Assembly (NCBI RefSeq): GCF_000935025.1
Contig: NZ_CP010836.1
Location: 2,418,001-2,482,000 of the forward strand
Length of the DNA: 64,000 bases
Reading direction: 5' to 3'
Source: Sphingomonas hengshuiensis
GTDB taxonomy: Bacteria > Pseudomonadota > Alphaproteobacteria > Sphingomonadales > Sphingomonadaceae
Below, piece after piece: positions 48,069-56,592 of this stretch (position 1 is its first letter; the number at the start of each line of letters is the position of its first letter). Both the position numbers and the translations under genes were made by a program. The notes below the pieces were generated by a model, which was not told the DNA's origin, ran no database searches, and worked only from the letters and a program-made list of their open reading frames with translations.

Positions 48069-48767
48069 GTGGCACGCCGGCCTATTATCGTGTTCGCAGC
48101 GCTCGGCATAGGGGCGTATCTGCTCGCGATGGTCGTGACGATGCCGGCCAGCGTGCTCTTCCGCAACGCCGCCTGGCGGTCGGGCGTGGCGGGCACAATA
48201 TGGCGCGGCGAAGTCGGGCTGGCGGGGGGAAGCCGCTTCGAATGGCGGATGGCGCCGCTGCGCTCGCTGCTGTCGCTGGGCTTCGCTGCAGACTGGAAGG
48301 CGGTGGGTCCGAACACCGATCTGGGCGGCCGGATGCTCGCACGGCCCGGCGGTCGGATGGTGCTCGATCATGTCAGCGGACGCGCCGACGGCGCGCTGCT
48401 CGCGGCGCGCCAGCCGAACCTGCCCTTCACCTGCGACCTGACCATGCAGGTCGAGATGGAGCGCATCGTGGTGGGCGGCGGATCGGGCCGCGTGGTCGAA
48501 GGGAAAGCGATGAGCGATCCGGGAAGCTGCCGCGCCAAGACCGGCGGCGGCGCGGCGAGCGCGGTTCCGGCGCTGATCCTCACGGCCGACCATATCGGCG
48601 ACAAGACGACGCTCCGCATCGCGCCTGCGACGCAGCGGCGGCGGGTGCTGGTGGACGCGGTGCTGGAGGAGGACGGGACACTCGACCTGGGCGTGACGCC
48701 GGAGGGCGCGGCTGCGCTGCCATTCCTGGGGATTCCGGGGGGGAGCCGGATCAAGGGGGCGATGTAG
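48069..48767 (+). CDS. gspN: Type II secretion protein GspN
   Basis: A 232-residue bitopic inner-membrane protein. One membrane segment (IIVFAALGIGAYLLAMVVTM) comes first. The periplasmic part has the GspN pattern: VAGTIWRGEVGLAGGSRFEW, LGGRMLARPGGRMVLDHVSG and the Cys pair near LPFTCDLT and PGSCRAK. GTG 48069 follows GGGGGT; an ATG at 47988 would overlap the divergent gene. GspN is an accessory subunit present in only some T2SSs. The gene is divergent from the binding-protein-gspJ-gspK operon with a 23-base gap. Confidence 0.85.
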   Translation: MARRPIIVFAALGIGAYLLAMVVTMPASVLFRNAAWRSGVAGTIWRGEVGLAGGSRFEWRMAPLRSLLSLGFAADWKAVGPNTDLGGRMLARPGGRMVLDHVSGRADGALLAARQPNLPFTCDLTMQVEMERIVVGGGSGRVVEGKAMSDPGSCRAKTGGGAASAVPALILTADHIGDKTTLRIAPATQRRRVLVDAVLEEDGTLDLGVTPEGAAALPFLGIPGGSRIKGAM

Positions 48768-48801
48768 GGGAAAGCGGTGGGCGATCCATAGGCCCCGCGT
48801 A

Positions 48802-49635
48802 TCAGTTTTTACCGTTCTCTTGCGGCTGCTTACCAGATGATTTCGATGAGATTTCCCCGTTTGCCGGCAGCGCCGCTGTCGTGGGAATGCCCAGTTCGTA
48901 CGTGCCATCCCATTGCCGCTCGGCAGATGTGGAATAGGTGATGCCCGGCACCGCGCTGCGAAGATCGCCATTTTCCTGTGCGTGACATCCGTCGCCTTGG
49001 CAGTTCCACGCCATGCCACCGTTCCCCACCACGTTGATCGTCACGGTACGATCGGCGGGCAGTATCGCACCCGCAGGGACAATCGTGCGGGTGCCGAAGG
49101 TCAGCGGCTTACGCATGGCGTGAATGTTCCCGACCAGCGACAGGATGATGGCATTGTCCGGCGCATCTATCGCCGCCCAGCGCTGCGCCATCGCCGCATT
49201 GCGGTCTTGTCCCCTTAGGGTCGAGCGCCCGACATCAGATGCAACCACGCCGGTAATCTGTCCTGCTTGCTTCATGGCCCGCAACCGTTCGAACAGCCGC
49301 AGAAAGGCGGTGCTGCCACGGCCATCCTGCACCCCGGAGGTGAACAGAGACACCTTCAGCAGCGCGCTTCGAGCGGCAGCGCCTCCATCGGAGGCAAGGA
49401 AACTGTCGATCGCGCTCTGGTCATCGGATGGATATTCCAGAGCGACTTTCACCGGACGTCCGGTCAGGCTGGCGAGGCAGACCAGATTGGCAAAGGCGTC
49501 AGGGGTCTCGTTCGTCCCATGCATCTCGCCAACAATCACCCATCGGATGCTGGGCTGCCACAGCGCTGCGGCCCCCGGTACCGGCGAACAGACGGGTGCC
49601 ATGGCCCCAAACAGCGCGGCGATTGCGGCCATCAT
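48802..49635 (-). CDS. ChaN-like (Tiki-superfamily-like) exported protein
   Basis: A 277-residue protein with a signal peptide (MMAAIAALFGAMAPVCSPVP). Core motifs are WVIVGEMHGTNETPDAFANL, VKVALEYPSDD, RNAAMAQRW and SLVGNIHAMR. The GE-x-H, R-N-x-x-M-A and G-N-x-H pattern resembles ChaN haem-binding lipoproteins and the wider Tiki/EreA fold. ATG 49635 follows GGGGAGAG; the frame extends upstream without a signal. It interrupts the T2SS cluster, so a secreted or accessory role is possible. The function is uncertain; it could be a hydrolase or a metal/haem binder. Confidence 0.6.
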   Translation of the reverse strand: MMAAIAALFGAMAPVCSPVPGAAALWQPSIRWVIVGEMHGTNETPDAFANLVCLASLTGRPVKVALEYPSDDQSAIDSFLASDGGAAARSALLKVSLFTSGVQDGRGSTAFLRLFERLRAMKQAGQITGVVASDVGRSTLRGQDRNAAMAQRWAAIDAPDNAIILSLVGNIHAMRKPLTFGTRTIVPAGAILPADRTVTINVVGNGGMAWNCQGDGCHAQENGDLRSAVPGITYSTSAERQWDGTYELGIPTTAALPANGEISSKSSGKQPQENGKN

Positions 49636-49759
49636 ACTGGACTCTCCCCTCGATATTGGGTCGAGTTTCGCACTGCTCGCGAACGGTCGCAATCAGGATC
49701 GCTAGGCAGGCTTCTGCGTCTCAATCCTCCCCCTGGCGGGTGAGGATAGAATGCCCCCC

Positions 49760-50983
49760 CTAAATCGTCACCAGATTGTTCAAATTGATGATCGGCAGCA
49801 GGATCGCCAGCACCATCATCAGCACCAGCCCGCCCATCACCAGCAGCACCAGCGGCTCGACCAGCGCCACCAGCGTCGCGACCAGCGCGTCCAGTTCGCG
49901 CTCCAGTTCGGTCGCCGCCCGACCCAACGCGGGGGCCAGCCGTCCGCTGCTTTCGCCCGAGGCGACGATCGCGACCAGCATCGTGGGGAACACCCCTGCC
50001 TCCTGCATCGCCGCGCGCAGCGAGATGCCCTCGCGCACCCGCTGCGCCACGCCGACCGCCTTTTCGCGCACCCAGCGGTTCGGCGTCACCGCCGCCGCCG
50101 CGTGGAGCGCATCGACCAGCGGCACTGCGCTCCCCACCAGCGTCGCGAGGCTCCCGGCGAAGCGCGCCGCGCTCAACTGGCGGCTGAAGCGGCGGAACGG
50201 GCGGCGTTCGCTGAACATGCGGTCCATCCGCAGCCGGTTCGCGGGCACCCGCACCCAGCGGCCCCACAGCATGAACCCCACCGCCACGCCCAGGATCAGA
50301 TACAGCCCGAAATTCTGGAGGAACCAGCTCACCCCGATCAGCAGCCGGGTCAGCAGCGGCAAATCGGCCCCGCGCGACACGAACACGCGGACGATGTCGG
50401 GCACGACATAGACCATCAGCAGCGCCATCATCCCGAACGAGACGACCGCAAGCAGCGCCGGATAGAGCAACGCCAGTTGCAGCTTCTGCCCGTTCGCCTG
50501 CCGGTTCTCGACGAACTCGGCGAGGTGGTTGAGCACGTCGGGCAGCTTGCCCGAAGCCTCTCCCGCAGACACCGATGCCCGGTAAAACTCCGGGAAGGCC
50601 TTGGGATGCGCCGCCAGCGCGGTGGCAAAGCTGCGCCCGTCGAGGATCGCGCCGCGCACGTCGAGCAGCAGCGAACTGACCTTGGGTTGTTCGGATTGCG
50701 TCGCGACCAGCCGCAGCGATTCCTCGATCGCGATGTCCGATCCGACCAAAGTCGCGATCTGGCGGGTGATCGTCGCCAGCGCCTTGGGCGAGATCGTGTC
50801 GCGGTTGAGACGCGGCAGGCGGATGCCGCCCAGCACCGCCCCCGCGCCCGCCGGCTCGACCGACAGCGGCAGCAGCGCCCGTTCGCGGAGCAATGCGCGG
50901 GCGGCGGCGGGGCTCGACGCCTCGATCACGCCGCGCTTTGCCGCACCGCTGCGGTCGGCCGCGCGATAGGCATAGGCAGTCAT
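49760..50983 (-). CDS. gspF: Type II secretion inner-membrane protein GspF
   Basis: A 407-residue platform protein with two GspF domains. AYAYRAADRSGAAKRGVIEA is the usual start. The first repeat has TRQIATLVGSDIAIEESLRL and the second FAGSLATLVGSAVPLVDALH. Three membrane segments lie at about 175 (LLAVVSFGMMALLMVYVVPD), 225 and 380. It sits at the centre of the platform and contacts GspE and GspL. It is the last gene of the minus-strand L-M-E-x-F operon, 18 bases after the small unknown gene. Confidence 0.95.
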   Translation of the reverse strand: MTAYAYRAADRSGAAKRGVIEASSPAAARALLRERALLPLSVEPAGAGAVLGGIRLPRLNRDTISPKALATITRQIATLVGSDIAIEESLRLVATQSEQPKVSSLLLDVRGAILDGRSFATALAAHPKAFPEFYRASVSAGEASGKLPDVLNHLAEFVENRQANGQKLQLALLYPALLAVVSFGMMALLMVYVVPDIVRVFVSRGADLPLLTRLLIGVSWFLQNFGLYLILGVAVGFMLWGRWVRVPANRLRMDRMFSERRPFRRFSRQLSAARFAGSLATLVGSAVPLVDALHAAAAVTPNRWVREKAVGVAQRVREGISLRAAMQEAGVFPTMLVAIVASGESSGRLAPALGRAATELERELDALVATLVALVEPLVLLVMGGLVLMMVLAILLPIINLNNLVTI

Positions 50984-51001
50984 GGGCGGCCTCCCGCCGG
51001 G

Positions 51002-51325
51002 TCAGAGCGCGACATGGAGCACCTTGCGTTTGCGCGCATCGACATCGGGGGCAAAGGTCACCTGCGCCCCCTCCACCGCTAGCAGCCGCATATAGCGCCG
51101 CGACCGGCTGACCACGCGCGCCGCCCGCGTCTCGGGATCGACATAGGCCAGCGCATAGCGTTGCCCCAGCCACCCGCCGCGCTTGATCGGGATCAGATAG
51201 CCGTCGCCATATTCCAGCGGCGAGGGGTCGAACCGCCCCCGGATCGCCCGCCCGCCAAGCTGGACACTGCACACCAGCGTCCCGCCCGGCCCGACCCGGT
51301 TGCAGTCATAGAAGGTCAGCGCCAC
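51002..51325 (-). CDS. Small conserved-looking protein between gspE and gspF
   Basis: About 107 residues, rich in beta structure (VALTFYDCNRVGPGGTLVCS, LGQRYALAYVDPETRAARVV), with no membrane segment or signal. Two cysteines lie near the N-terminus. GTG 51325 begins just after the gspE stop, behind TGAGGC; GTG 51352 would overlap gspE by 23 bases. Its position inside the gspL-M-E-F operon suggests a small T2SS accessory, perhaps for the ATPase or GspF. I do not recognise a family. Confidence 0.6.
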   Translation of the reverse strand: MALTFYDCNRVGPGGTLVCSVQLGGRAIRGRFDPSPLEYGDGYLIPIKRGGWLGQRYALAYVDPETRAARVVSRSRRYMRLLAVEGAQVTFAPDVDARKRKVLHVAL

Positions 51326-51329
51326 CGCC

Positions 51330-52802
51330 TCAGGCCTCGTCGCGGACGACACGGGCGACTTCCTCGACGGTGGTCACACCGCTGCGCACCTTCTCCACGC
51401 CATCGTCGAGCAGGCTGGGATTGTCGATCCGCGCGTGCGCCTCCAACTCGGCTTCGGAGGCGCCGTCATGGATCAGCTTCTGGAACTTGTCGTCCACCGC
51501 CACGACTTCGTACAGCCCGGCACGCCCGCGATACCCCTCGCCATGGCATTCGTCGCAACCGACCGCGCGCCACAGCTTCTTGCCCGGCTTGATCGCCCCG
51601 CCCAGCAACAGCGAATCCGCCTCGGTCGCACGGTCCTCACGGCGACAAGTGGGGCACAGCCGCCGCACCAACCGCTGCGCCGCCAGCCCGACGACCATCG
51701 GCGCGAGCAGATAGCGCTCGACACCCATGTCGATCAGCCGCGTCACCGATCCCACCGCGCTGTTGGTGTGGAGCGTCGAGAGCACGAAATGCCCGGTCAT
51801 CGACGATCGCACCGCGACCTGCGCGGTTTCCTGGTCGCGGATTTCGCCGACCATGATCACGTCAGGGTCCTGCCGCAGGATCGCGCGCAGCCCGCGCGCA
51901 AAGGTCAGGTCGGTGCGCGGGTTGACCTGGGTCTGGCCGATGCCGGCCAGTTCATATTCGATGGGGTCTTCCACCGTCATGATGTTGCGCTTGCGATCGT
52001 TCAGCCGGTTGAGCCCGGCATAGAGCGTCGTCGTCTTGCCCGAACCCGTCGGGCCAGTGACGAGCAGCATCCCGTGCGGGCGTTCGAGCAGCCGGTTGAA
52101 CACCGCGCGATCGCGGTCGCTCATACCCAGCACTTCCATGTCGAGCCGCAGCGATCCCTTTTCGAGCAGGCGGAGCACCACGCGCTCGCCATGCTGGGTC
52201 GGGATGGTGGAGACGCGCGCGTCGACGTCGTGCCCGCCGATGCGCAGGGTGACGCGCCCGTCCTGCGGAATGCGCCGCTCGGCGATGTCGAGCTTTGCCA
52301 TCACCTTGATCCGGCTGACCAGCAAAGGCGCGAGCGCGCGCGGCGGCTCGATCACGTCGCGCAGCACGCCGTCGACGCGGAAGCGCACGACGAGCCGCTT
52401 TTCCTGCGTCTCGATATGCACGTCCGACGCGCCTTCCTTGATCGCCTCCAGCAGCAGCGCGTTGATCAGGCGGATGACGGGGGCGTCGTCGCGCGTATCC
52501 AGCAGGTCGTCGATCGCGGCGGCGCTGTCGGCCAGCGCGGCGAGGTCCATGCCGCCCAGATCGATGTCCGCCGCCGCCCCCGCGCCGCTATAGGCCGTGC
52601 CCAGCGCGGCGTCGAAGGCATCGTCCGCAACGCGCACGAACCGCGCGCCGGGCACCAGCCGTTGCACCTCCAGCAGCCCGTCCAGACCCGCGCTTGCCCG
52701 GTGGACGCATTCGGTCGTGCCATCGGCACCGGGGCGCAGCAGCACGCCGTGGCGACGCGCGAAGCTGTAGGGCAGCGTCGCGACAGGGTCGGCAAGGATC
52801 AT
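51330..52802 (-). CDS. gspE: Type II secretion ATPase GspE
   Basis: A 490-residue hexameric cytoplasmic ATPase that powers pseudopilus assembly. GASDVHIE starts the N2 domain. Walker A is GPTGSGKTTT, the Asp box is MTVEDPIEYEL, Walker B is VIMVGEIRD and the His box is STLHTNSAVG. A CxxC pair (CPTC, and later CDEC) forms the zinc site of the C-terminal metal domain. The N1 domain that binds GspL is present but short. It overlaps gspM by four bases upstream. Confidence 0.96.
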   Translation of the reverse strand: MILADPVATLPYSFARRHGVLLRPGADGTTECVHRASAGLDGLLEVQRLVPGARFVRVADDAFDAALGTAYSGAGAAADIDLGGMDLAALADSAAAIDDLLDTRDDAPVIRLINALLLEAIKEGASDVHIETQEKRLVVRFRVDGVLRDVIEPPRALAPLLVSRIKVMAKLDIAERRIPQDGRVTLRIGGHDVDARVSTIPTQHGERVVLRLLEKGSLRLDMEVLGMSDRDRAVFNRLLERPHGMLLVTGPTGSGKTTTLYAGLNRLNDRKRNIMTVEDPIEYELAGIGQTQVNPRTDLTFARGLRAILRQDPDVIMVGEIRDQETAQVAVRSSMTGHFVLSTLHTNSAVGSVTRLIDMGVERYLLAPMVVGLAAQRLVRRLCPTCRREDRATEADSLLLGGAIKPGKKLWRAVGCDECHGEGYRGRAGLYEVVAVDDKFQKLIHDGASEAELEAHARIDNPSLLDDGVEKVRSGVTTVEEVARVVRDEA

Positions 52803-53272
52803 GCGCCCAACTCCACGCTGGCGGAGACGCGGCCCGTAGCGGGGCGGCGCTGGATCGTCAGGCTGCGAACGCGCAGGTCGCTGGTCGCCGCAAGGTCGGC
52901 GATCCAGGCGAGCAGCGTCTCATAGGTCGCGTCGGCGATCGCGACGCGCACCCCGCCCGGCACCGCTTCCGGCGTTACCACCAGCCCCAGCCCGGCGGCG
53001 GCATCGCCCGCGACCTTTGCGGGAGCCCCCTCGCGACGCGGCGCCTTCGTGGCGGTCAGCGTGCCCGCGGCGCGGATGCGCGCGCTCAGCGTCTCATAGG
53101 TGCGGATGTCGGCCAGCGCCTGCGCGCGCGCCGCCTGGAGCGGCTTGACCACCCCGAACACCAGCGTCGCGCCCACGAGCAAGGCGCCGAGCACCGCCAC
53201 CAGCACGCGCTCGCGCTGGCTGAGCCCGCGCCACCAGTCACCGAAGCGCGCGAGGACGGGCATGTGCGTCAC
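52799..53272 (-). CDS. gspM: Type II secretion protein GspM
   Basis: A 157-residue bitopic protein: WWRGLSQRERVLVAVLGALL is the classic GspM start with its membrane segment. A ferredoxin-like periplasmic domain follows (VAIADATYETLLAWIADLAA, LRVRSLTIQRRPATGRVSAS). It pairs with GspL in the inner-membrane platform. It overlaps gspL and gspE by four bases each. Confidence 0.88.
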   Translation of the reverse strand: MTHMPVLARFGDWWRGLSQRERVLVAVLGALLVGATLVFGVVKPLQAARAQALADIRTYETLSARIRAAGTLTATKAPRREGAPAKVAGDAAAGLGLVVTPEAVPGGVRVAIADATYETLLAWIADLAATSDLRVRSLTIQRRPATGRVSASVELGA

Positions 53273-54411
53273 GATCCTTGTCCTGCGTTGCGCGCCGTGA
53301 TGCGCAGCCCGCCATCGGGCGTCTGCGTCACCCGGCCCGAAATCCGCGCCGATCGCAGTGCGGCGTCGATCCGCGCCGATAGCGAGGGGTCGGTGCCATC
53401 GACGTCCATCGTCAGCGTGTTCGCCTGAAACCCGATGCTGCGCACCGCGAACCCGCCCAGCGGCGCCAGCGCGCCCGACAGCCGCGTCAGCAGCGGCAGG
53501 AACGCATCGGGTGGGGCGCTGCTGCCGCGCGGCAGCAGGTCGGCGACGCTCGCGGCCAGATCCTCGCCCAGATTGGCGCCGGGCGCGGCGATGGCGGCCA
53601 GCGCGCGGGTATCCGCGGCGCGGCTATCGGCGATGCGCCGGAGCATCAGCGTGTCCGCCCCCGCGATCACGATATGCGCCGCAGCGCCGATCGCGACGAT
53701 CCATCCGAGACGCCGCCACAGCGCAGGCGTCGCCGCGCGGCGCCGGGCATAGCGCCCCTGCCGCAGGTCGAGCGCGGGGACGTGCAGCCGCGCCGCCATC
53801 GCGCCCGGACTCACAATCGCGGTATCGGCGGCCATCTCGGCGGGAAGCGGCTCGCCACAGCTATGGACCCGCGGTCGCCCGGCCGATTCCCATGCCGGCA
53901 CCAACAGCGCGGCGGGAACGGCAAAGCCGATGCCGGCGCCCGATCGCACCAGCGCCCGCTCGCCCGCGCGCTCGACCGACCATTCGCCTTCGGGCGGCAG
54001 CGGCAGGGCCAGCGCGTCGGGCACGATCGCGGCATCGCCGAGCCCCGCCGACTCGGCAATCTCGACCCAGCGTGCCATCACCTCGTGCGCGACGATACCG
54101 ACCAGATATCTTTTGGGGCTGGTTTCGGCGCCCAATGCCAGGTGAACCGACTCGACCGGCTCCGCCACCATGTCCTCGATCGCGAAGGGCAGCGCCTCGA
54201 GCCGTTTCGCGCGGCTGGGCAGCGGCAGGTCGACATCGATCAGCCGCACCTGCTCGGTCGGCACCAGCATGGTTGCGGGTCCGCCCGGCTCGGCTATGAT
54301 CAGCCGTCCGCCCGCCAGCGTCCATATACCCGGCGTGTGCGGTTCGCCCGCGTCTGGCGCGCCGATGGCGCTGGGAGTGGTTGTCACATTAGCTTCATGG
54401 GCAGGACGCAT
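53269..54411 (-). CDS. gspL: Type II secretion protein GspL
   Basis: A 380-residue protein with a cytoplasmic actin-like domain that recruits GspE (VRLIDVDLPLPSRAKRLEAL, then ALPFAIEDMVAEPVESVHLA), a membrane segment near residue 245 (LGWIVAIGAAAHIVIAGADT) and a periplasmic ferredoxin-like domain. ATG 54411 leaves only nine bases to the divergent gspG ATG; GTG 54387 is the alternative. It overlaps gspM by four bases and starts the L-M-E-x-F operon. Confidence 0.85.
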   Translation of the reverse strand: MRPAHEANVTTTPSAIGAPDAGEPHTPGIWTLAGGRLIIAEPGGPATMLVPTEQVRLIDVDLPLPSRAKRLEALPFAIEDMVAEPVESVHLALGAETSPKRYLVGIVAHEVMARWVEIAESAGLGDAAIVPDALALPLPPEGEWSVERAGERALVRSGAGIGFAVPAALLVPAWESAGRPRVHSCGEPLPAEMAADTAIVSPGAMAARLHVPALDLRQGRYARRRAATPALWRRLGWIVAIGAAAHIVIAGADTLMLRRIADSRAADTRALAAIAAPGANLGEDLAASVADLLPRGSSAPPDAFLPLLTRLSGALAPLGGFAVRSIGFQANTLTMDVDGTDPSLSARIDAALRSARISGRVTQTPDGGLRITARNAGQGS

Positions 54412-54420
54412 GGGGCGGGG

Positions 54421-54933
54421 ATGCGCATAGAATTGAAACAGTTTAGTGACATCGCACCGCGGGACGCGACAAGCAAGCATCGCGCGGCGCCGCAATCGGG
54501 CCCCGCGCCACTTTCGGTGCCCGATTCCGAAGCCGGGCTGACGCTGGTCGAAATGATCGTGGTGCTCGCGATCATCGCGCTCGTCGCGGCGCTGATCGTG
54601 CCCAATGTGATCGGGCGCCCGGATCAGGCGCGGGTGACGACGGCGACGACCGACCTGTCGACGATCGCCAGCCAGCTCACCACCTATCGCCTCGACAATG
54701 GCGCCTATCCCACCACCGAACAGGGGCTGAAGGCGCTGGTCGAAAAGACCACGACTCCGCCGCTGCCCGCGACTTTCCCCGATGGCGGCTATCTCTCGAC
54801 GATGCCGCAGGACCCGTGGGGCAAGCCCTATGTCTATGAATCGACCGGCGGCAGCTATCTGATCAAATCGCTGGGCCGCGACGGCAAGCCCGGCGGCGAA
54901 GGCGTCGACGCGGATATCGAGCGAAAGCACTGA
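54421..54933 (+). CDS. gspG: Type II secretion major pseudopilin GspG
   Basis: A 170-residue precursor of the main pseudopilus subunit. The cleavage region is EAGLTLVEMIVVLAIIALVA, with Leu rather than Phe at +1 and Glu at +5. YRLDNGAYPTTEQGLKALVE, LPATFPDGGYLSTMPQDPWG and DGKPGGEGVDADI are GspG hallmarks, the last holding the calcium site. The leader from ATG 54421 is 39 residues, long for this family and coded with unusual AT-rich codons. GTG 54517 would give a 7-residue leader and leave room for a promoter. First gene of gspG-H-I-C-D. Confidence 0.92.
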   Translation: MRIELKQFSDIAPRDATSKHRAAPQSGPAPLSVPDSEAGLTLVEMIVVLAIIALVAALIVPNVIGRPDQARVTTATTDLSTIASQLTTYRLDNGAYPTTEQGLKALVEKTTTPPLPATFPDGGYLSTMPQDPWGKPYVYESTGGSYLIKSLGRDGKPGGEGVDADIERKH

Positions 54934-55421
54934 TGCCCGTGGGGGGGGCCGGCATCATCAGGCGCCCGCGCGATGGCGAAACCGGCATGACGCTGGTCGA
55001 AATGCTCGTCGTTCTCGCGATCATCGGGGTGATGGCCGGGGCGGTGTCGATCGGTATCGGCAGCGTCACCCGCGCCCCCAGCGTCGAGACCGAGGCGCGC
55101 CGACTCGCCACCCGGCTCCAGGCGGCGGCCGATGACGCGATGCTGGGCGACCGGCTGATCGCCTTCACTGTCGAGAAGCATGGCTATGGCTTCGCGACGA
55201 TGACCCCCGATGGCCAGATGATCGCGCGCACCGACGATGCACTCGGCTTTCACAAGCTCCCCACCGGCATGACCGTGACGCTGACCGTCAAGCCGCCGGT
55301 GATCCTGGGCGTCGACGGATCGGGCCGCCCGATGGCCGCGACGGTCGAGAGCGGCAGCCAGCGCTGGCTCGTCACCTATGACGGCATGACCGCAACCGCC
55401 GTGAAGGCGCCAGCGGCATGA
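54933..55421 (+). CDS. gspH: Type II secretion minor pseudopilin GspH
   Basis: A 162-residue pseudopilin. The signal is GETGMTLVEMLVVLAIIGVM, cut before Met with Glu +5. The globular part (LATRLQAAADDAMLGDRLIA, GYGFATMTPDGQM) fits the GspH fold. It shares one base with the gspG stop (TGATG) and overlaps gspI by four. Confidence 0.9.
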   Translation: MPVGGAGIIRRPRDGETGMTLVEMLVVLAIIGVMAGAVSIGIGSVTRAPSVETEARRLATRLQAAADDAMLGDRLIAFTVEKHGYGFATMTPDGQMIARTDDALGFHKLPTGMTVTLTVKPPVILGVDGSGRPMAATVESGSQRWLVTYDGMTATAVKAPAA

Positions 55422-55771
55422 AAAATGAAGACGGCTTCTCGCTGATCGAGGCGCTGGTGGCGCTGGCGGTGCTCGCCATCGCCACGGTCGGGCTGATGCG
55501 CACCGTCGAATCGCATATCGATTCGATCCGCGGCGTGGAGCGCCGCACCACCGCGATGTGGGTCGCCGAAAATCGCCTCGCCGAACTGGAGGCACGCGCG
55601 CCCGCAACCGCGGAGCAGGTCGAGATGCTGGGCCAGCAATGGCAGGTCAAAGTCCTCCGGCGCACCACCGACGATCCCGATATCGAGCGCGTCCGGATCG
55701 AAGTTACGCCTGCAAACGAAACCGCGCCCCTTGCATCGCTCGACGGGTTCGTGGACGGGCGCAAGGGATGA
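55418..55771 (+). CDS. gspI: Type II secretion minor pseudopilin GspI
   Basis: A 117-residue pseudopilin. KNEDGFSLIEALVALAVLAI is the prepilin signal, cut after Gly6, with Phe +1 and Glu +5. RTTAMWVAENRLAELEAR is the GspI signature. It initiates the tip complex with GspJ and GspK, which here are in a separate operon. It overlaps gspH and gspC by four bases each. Confidence 0.92.
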   Translation: MKNEDGFSLIEALVALAVLAIATVGLMRTVESHIDSIRGVERRTTAMWVAENRLAELEARAPATAEQVEMLGQQWQVKVLRRTTDDPDIERVRIEVTPANETAPLASLDGFVDGRKG

Positions 55772-56592
55772 TCGCGCTCCCCGCCCGCCCCGCCCTGTCG
55801 CCGCGCCAGACGCGCACCCTGCTGGACCTGCTGACGGGCGCCGTCATTGTGTCGGTCGCGATCGCGCTGGCGGGGCTGACTTGGCGGATCGCCGGCCATG
55901 CCGGGACCGGCGCGATTACCGTGCCACCGATGCGCAGCGGCCCCGCCGCGGCGCCCGATATCGCACCGGCGCTGGCGCTGGCGCCGTTCGGCAGGCAGGC
56001 GGCGGGCGACGCGACCCAGCGGACGGCATTGCCGCTGGAGCTGAAGGGTGTGGTCGCCGCGGTTCCGGCTTCACTGTCGACGGCGTTCATCGCGGAGGGC
56101 GGGCAGCCCGCCAAGCCCTTCCATGTCGGCGAAATCGTCGGCGGCGCGACGATCCAGTCGATCCTGCGCGACCGGGTGATCCTGGCGGTGGGCGGGCAGA
56201 ACCAGTTCCTCGCCTTCCCCGATCCGACGCTGTCGCCCGAACAGCGGCAGGCGGCGGCACAGGCGCAGAGCCAGAGCCAGCCCCCGGTGCAGCCGCAGGG
56301 CGCAGTGCCCGGCCCCGGCCAGCCGCCCTCGCCCGCCGCACCTCCCGTGGCGAACAGCGCGGCGGTGCTCCAGCGGCTCGACGCCGCGCCGGTGAGCGGC
56401 GGCTATCGCATCGGCGAGAACGGCCCGCCGGGGATGGTCGCGGGCGACGTCGTCCAATCGGTCAACGGCACCCCGCTCAGCGATCCGCAAGCCGCCAATG
56501 CCGCCTTCGCCGCCGCCCAGGCGAGCGGCTCCGCCCAACTCCAGGTCATGCGCGACGGCAAACGCCTCACGCTGACCGTCCCGCTTCGCTAA
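55768..56592 (+). CDS. gspC: Type II secretion protein GspC with PDZ domain
   Basis: A 274-residue inner-membrane protein that links the platform to the secretin. The membrane segment (AVIVSVAIALAGLTW) is near residue 28. The HR domain follows (LPLELKGVVAAVPASLSTAF, then GGATIQSILRDRVIL), which binds GspD. A Gln/Pro-rich linker (PEQRQAAAQAQSQSQPP) leads to a C-terminal PDZ domain (GPPGMVAGDVVQSVNGTPLS), thought to select substrates. It shares a base with gspD (TAATG). Confidence 0.93.
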   Translation: MIALPARPALSPRQTRTLLDLLTGAVIVSVAIALAGLTWRIAGHAGTGAITVPPMRSGPAAAPDIAPALALAPFGRQAAGDATQRTALPLELKGVVAAVPASLSTAFIAEGGQPAKPFHVGEIVGGATIQSILRDRVILAVGGQNQFLAFPDPTLSPEQRQAAAQAQSQSQPPVQPQGAVPGPGQPPSPAAPPVANSAAVLQRLDAAPVSGGYRIGENGPPGMVAGDVVQSVNGTPLSDPQAANAAFAAAQASGSAQLQVMRDGKRLTLTVPLR

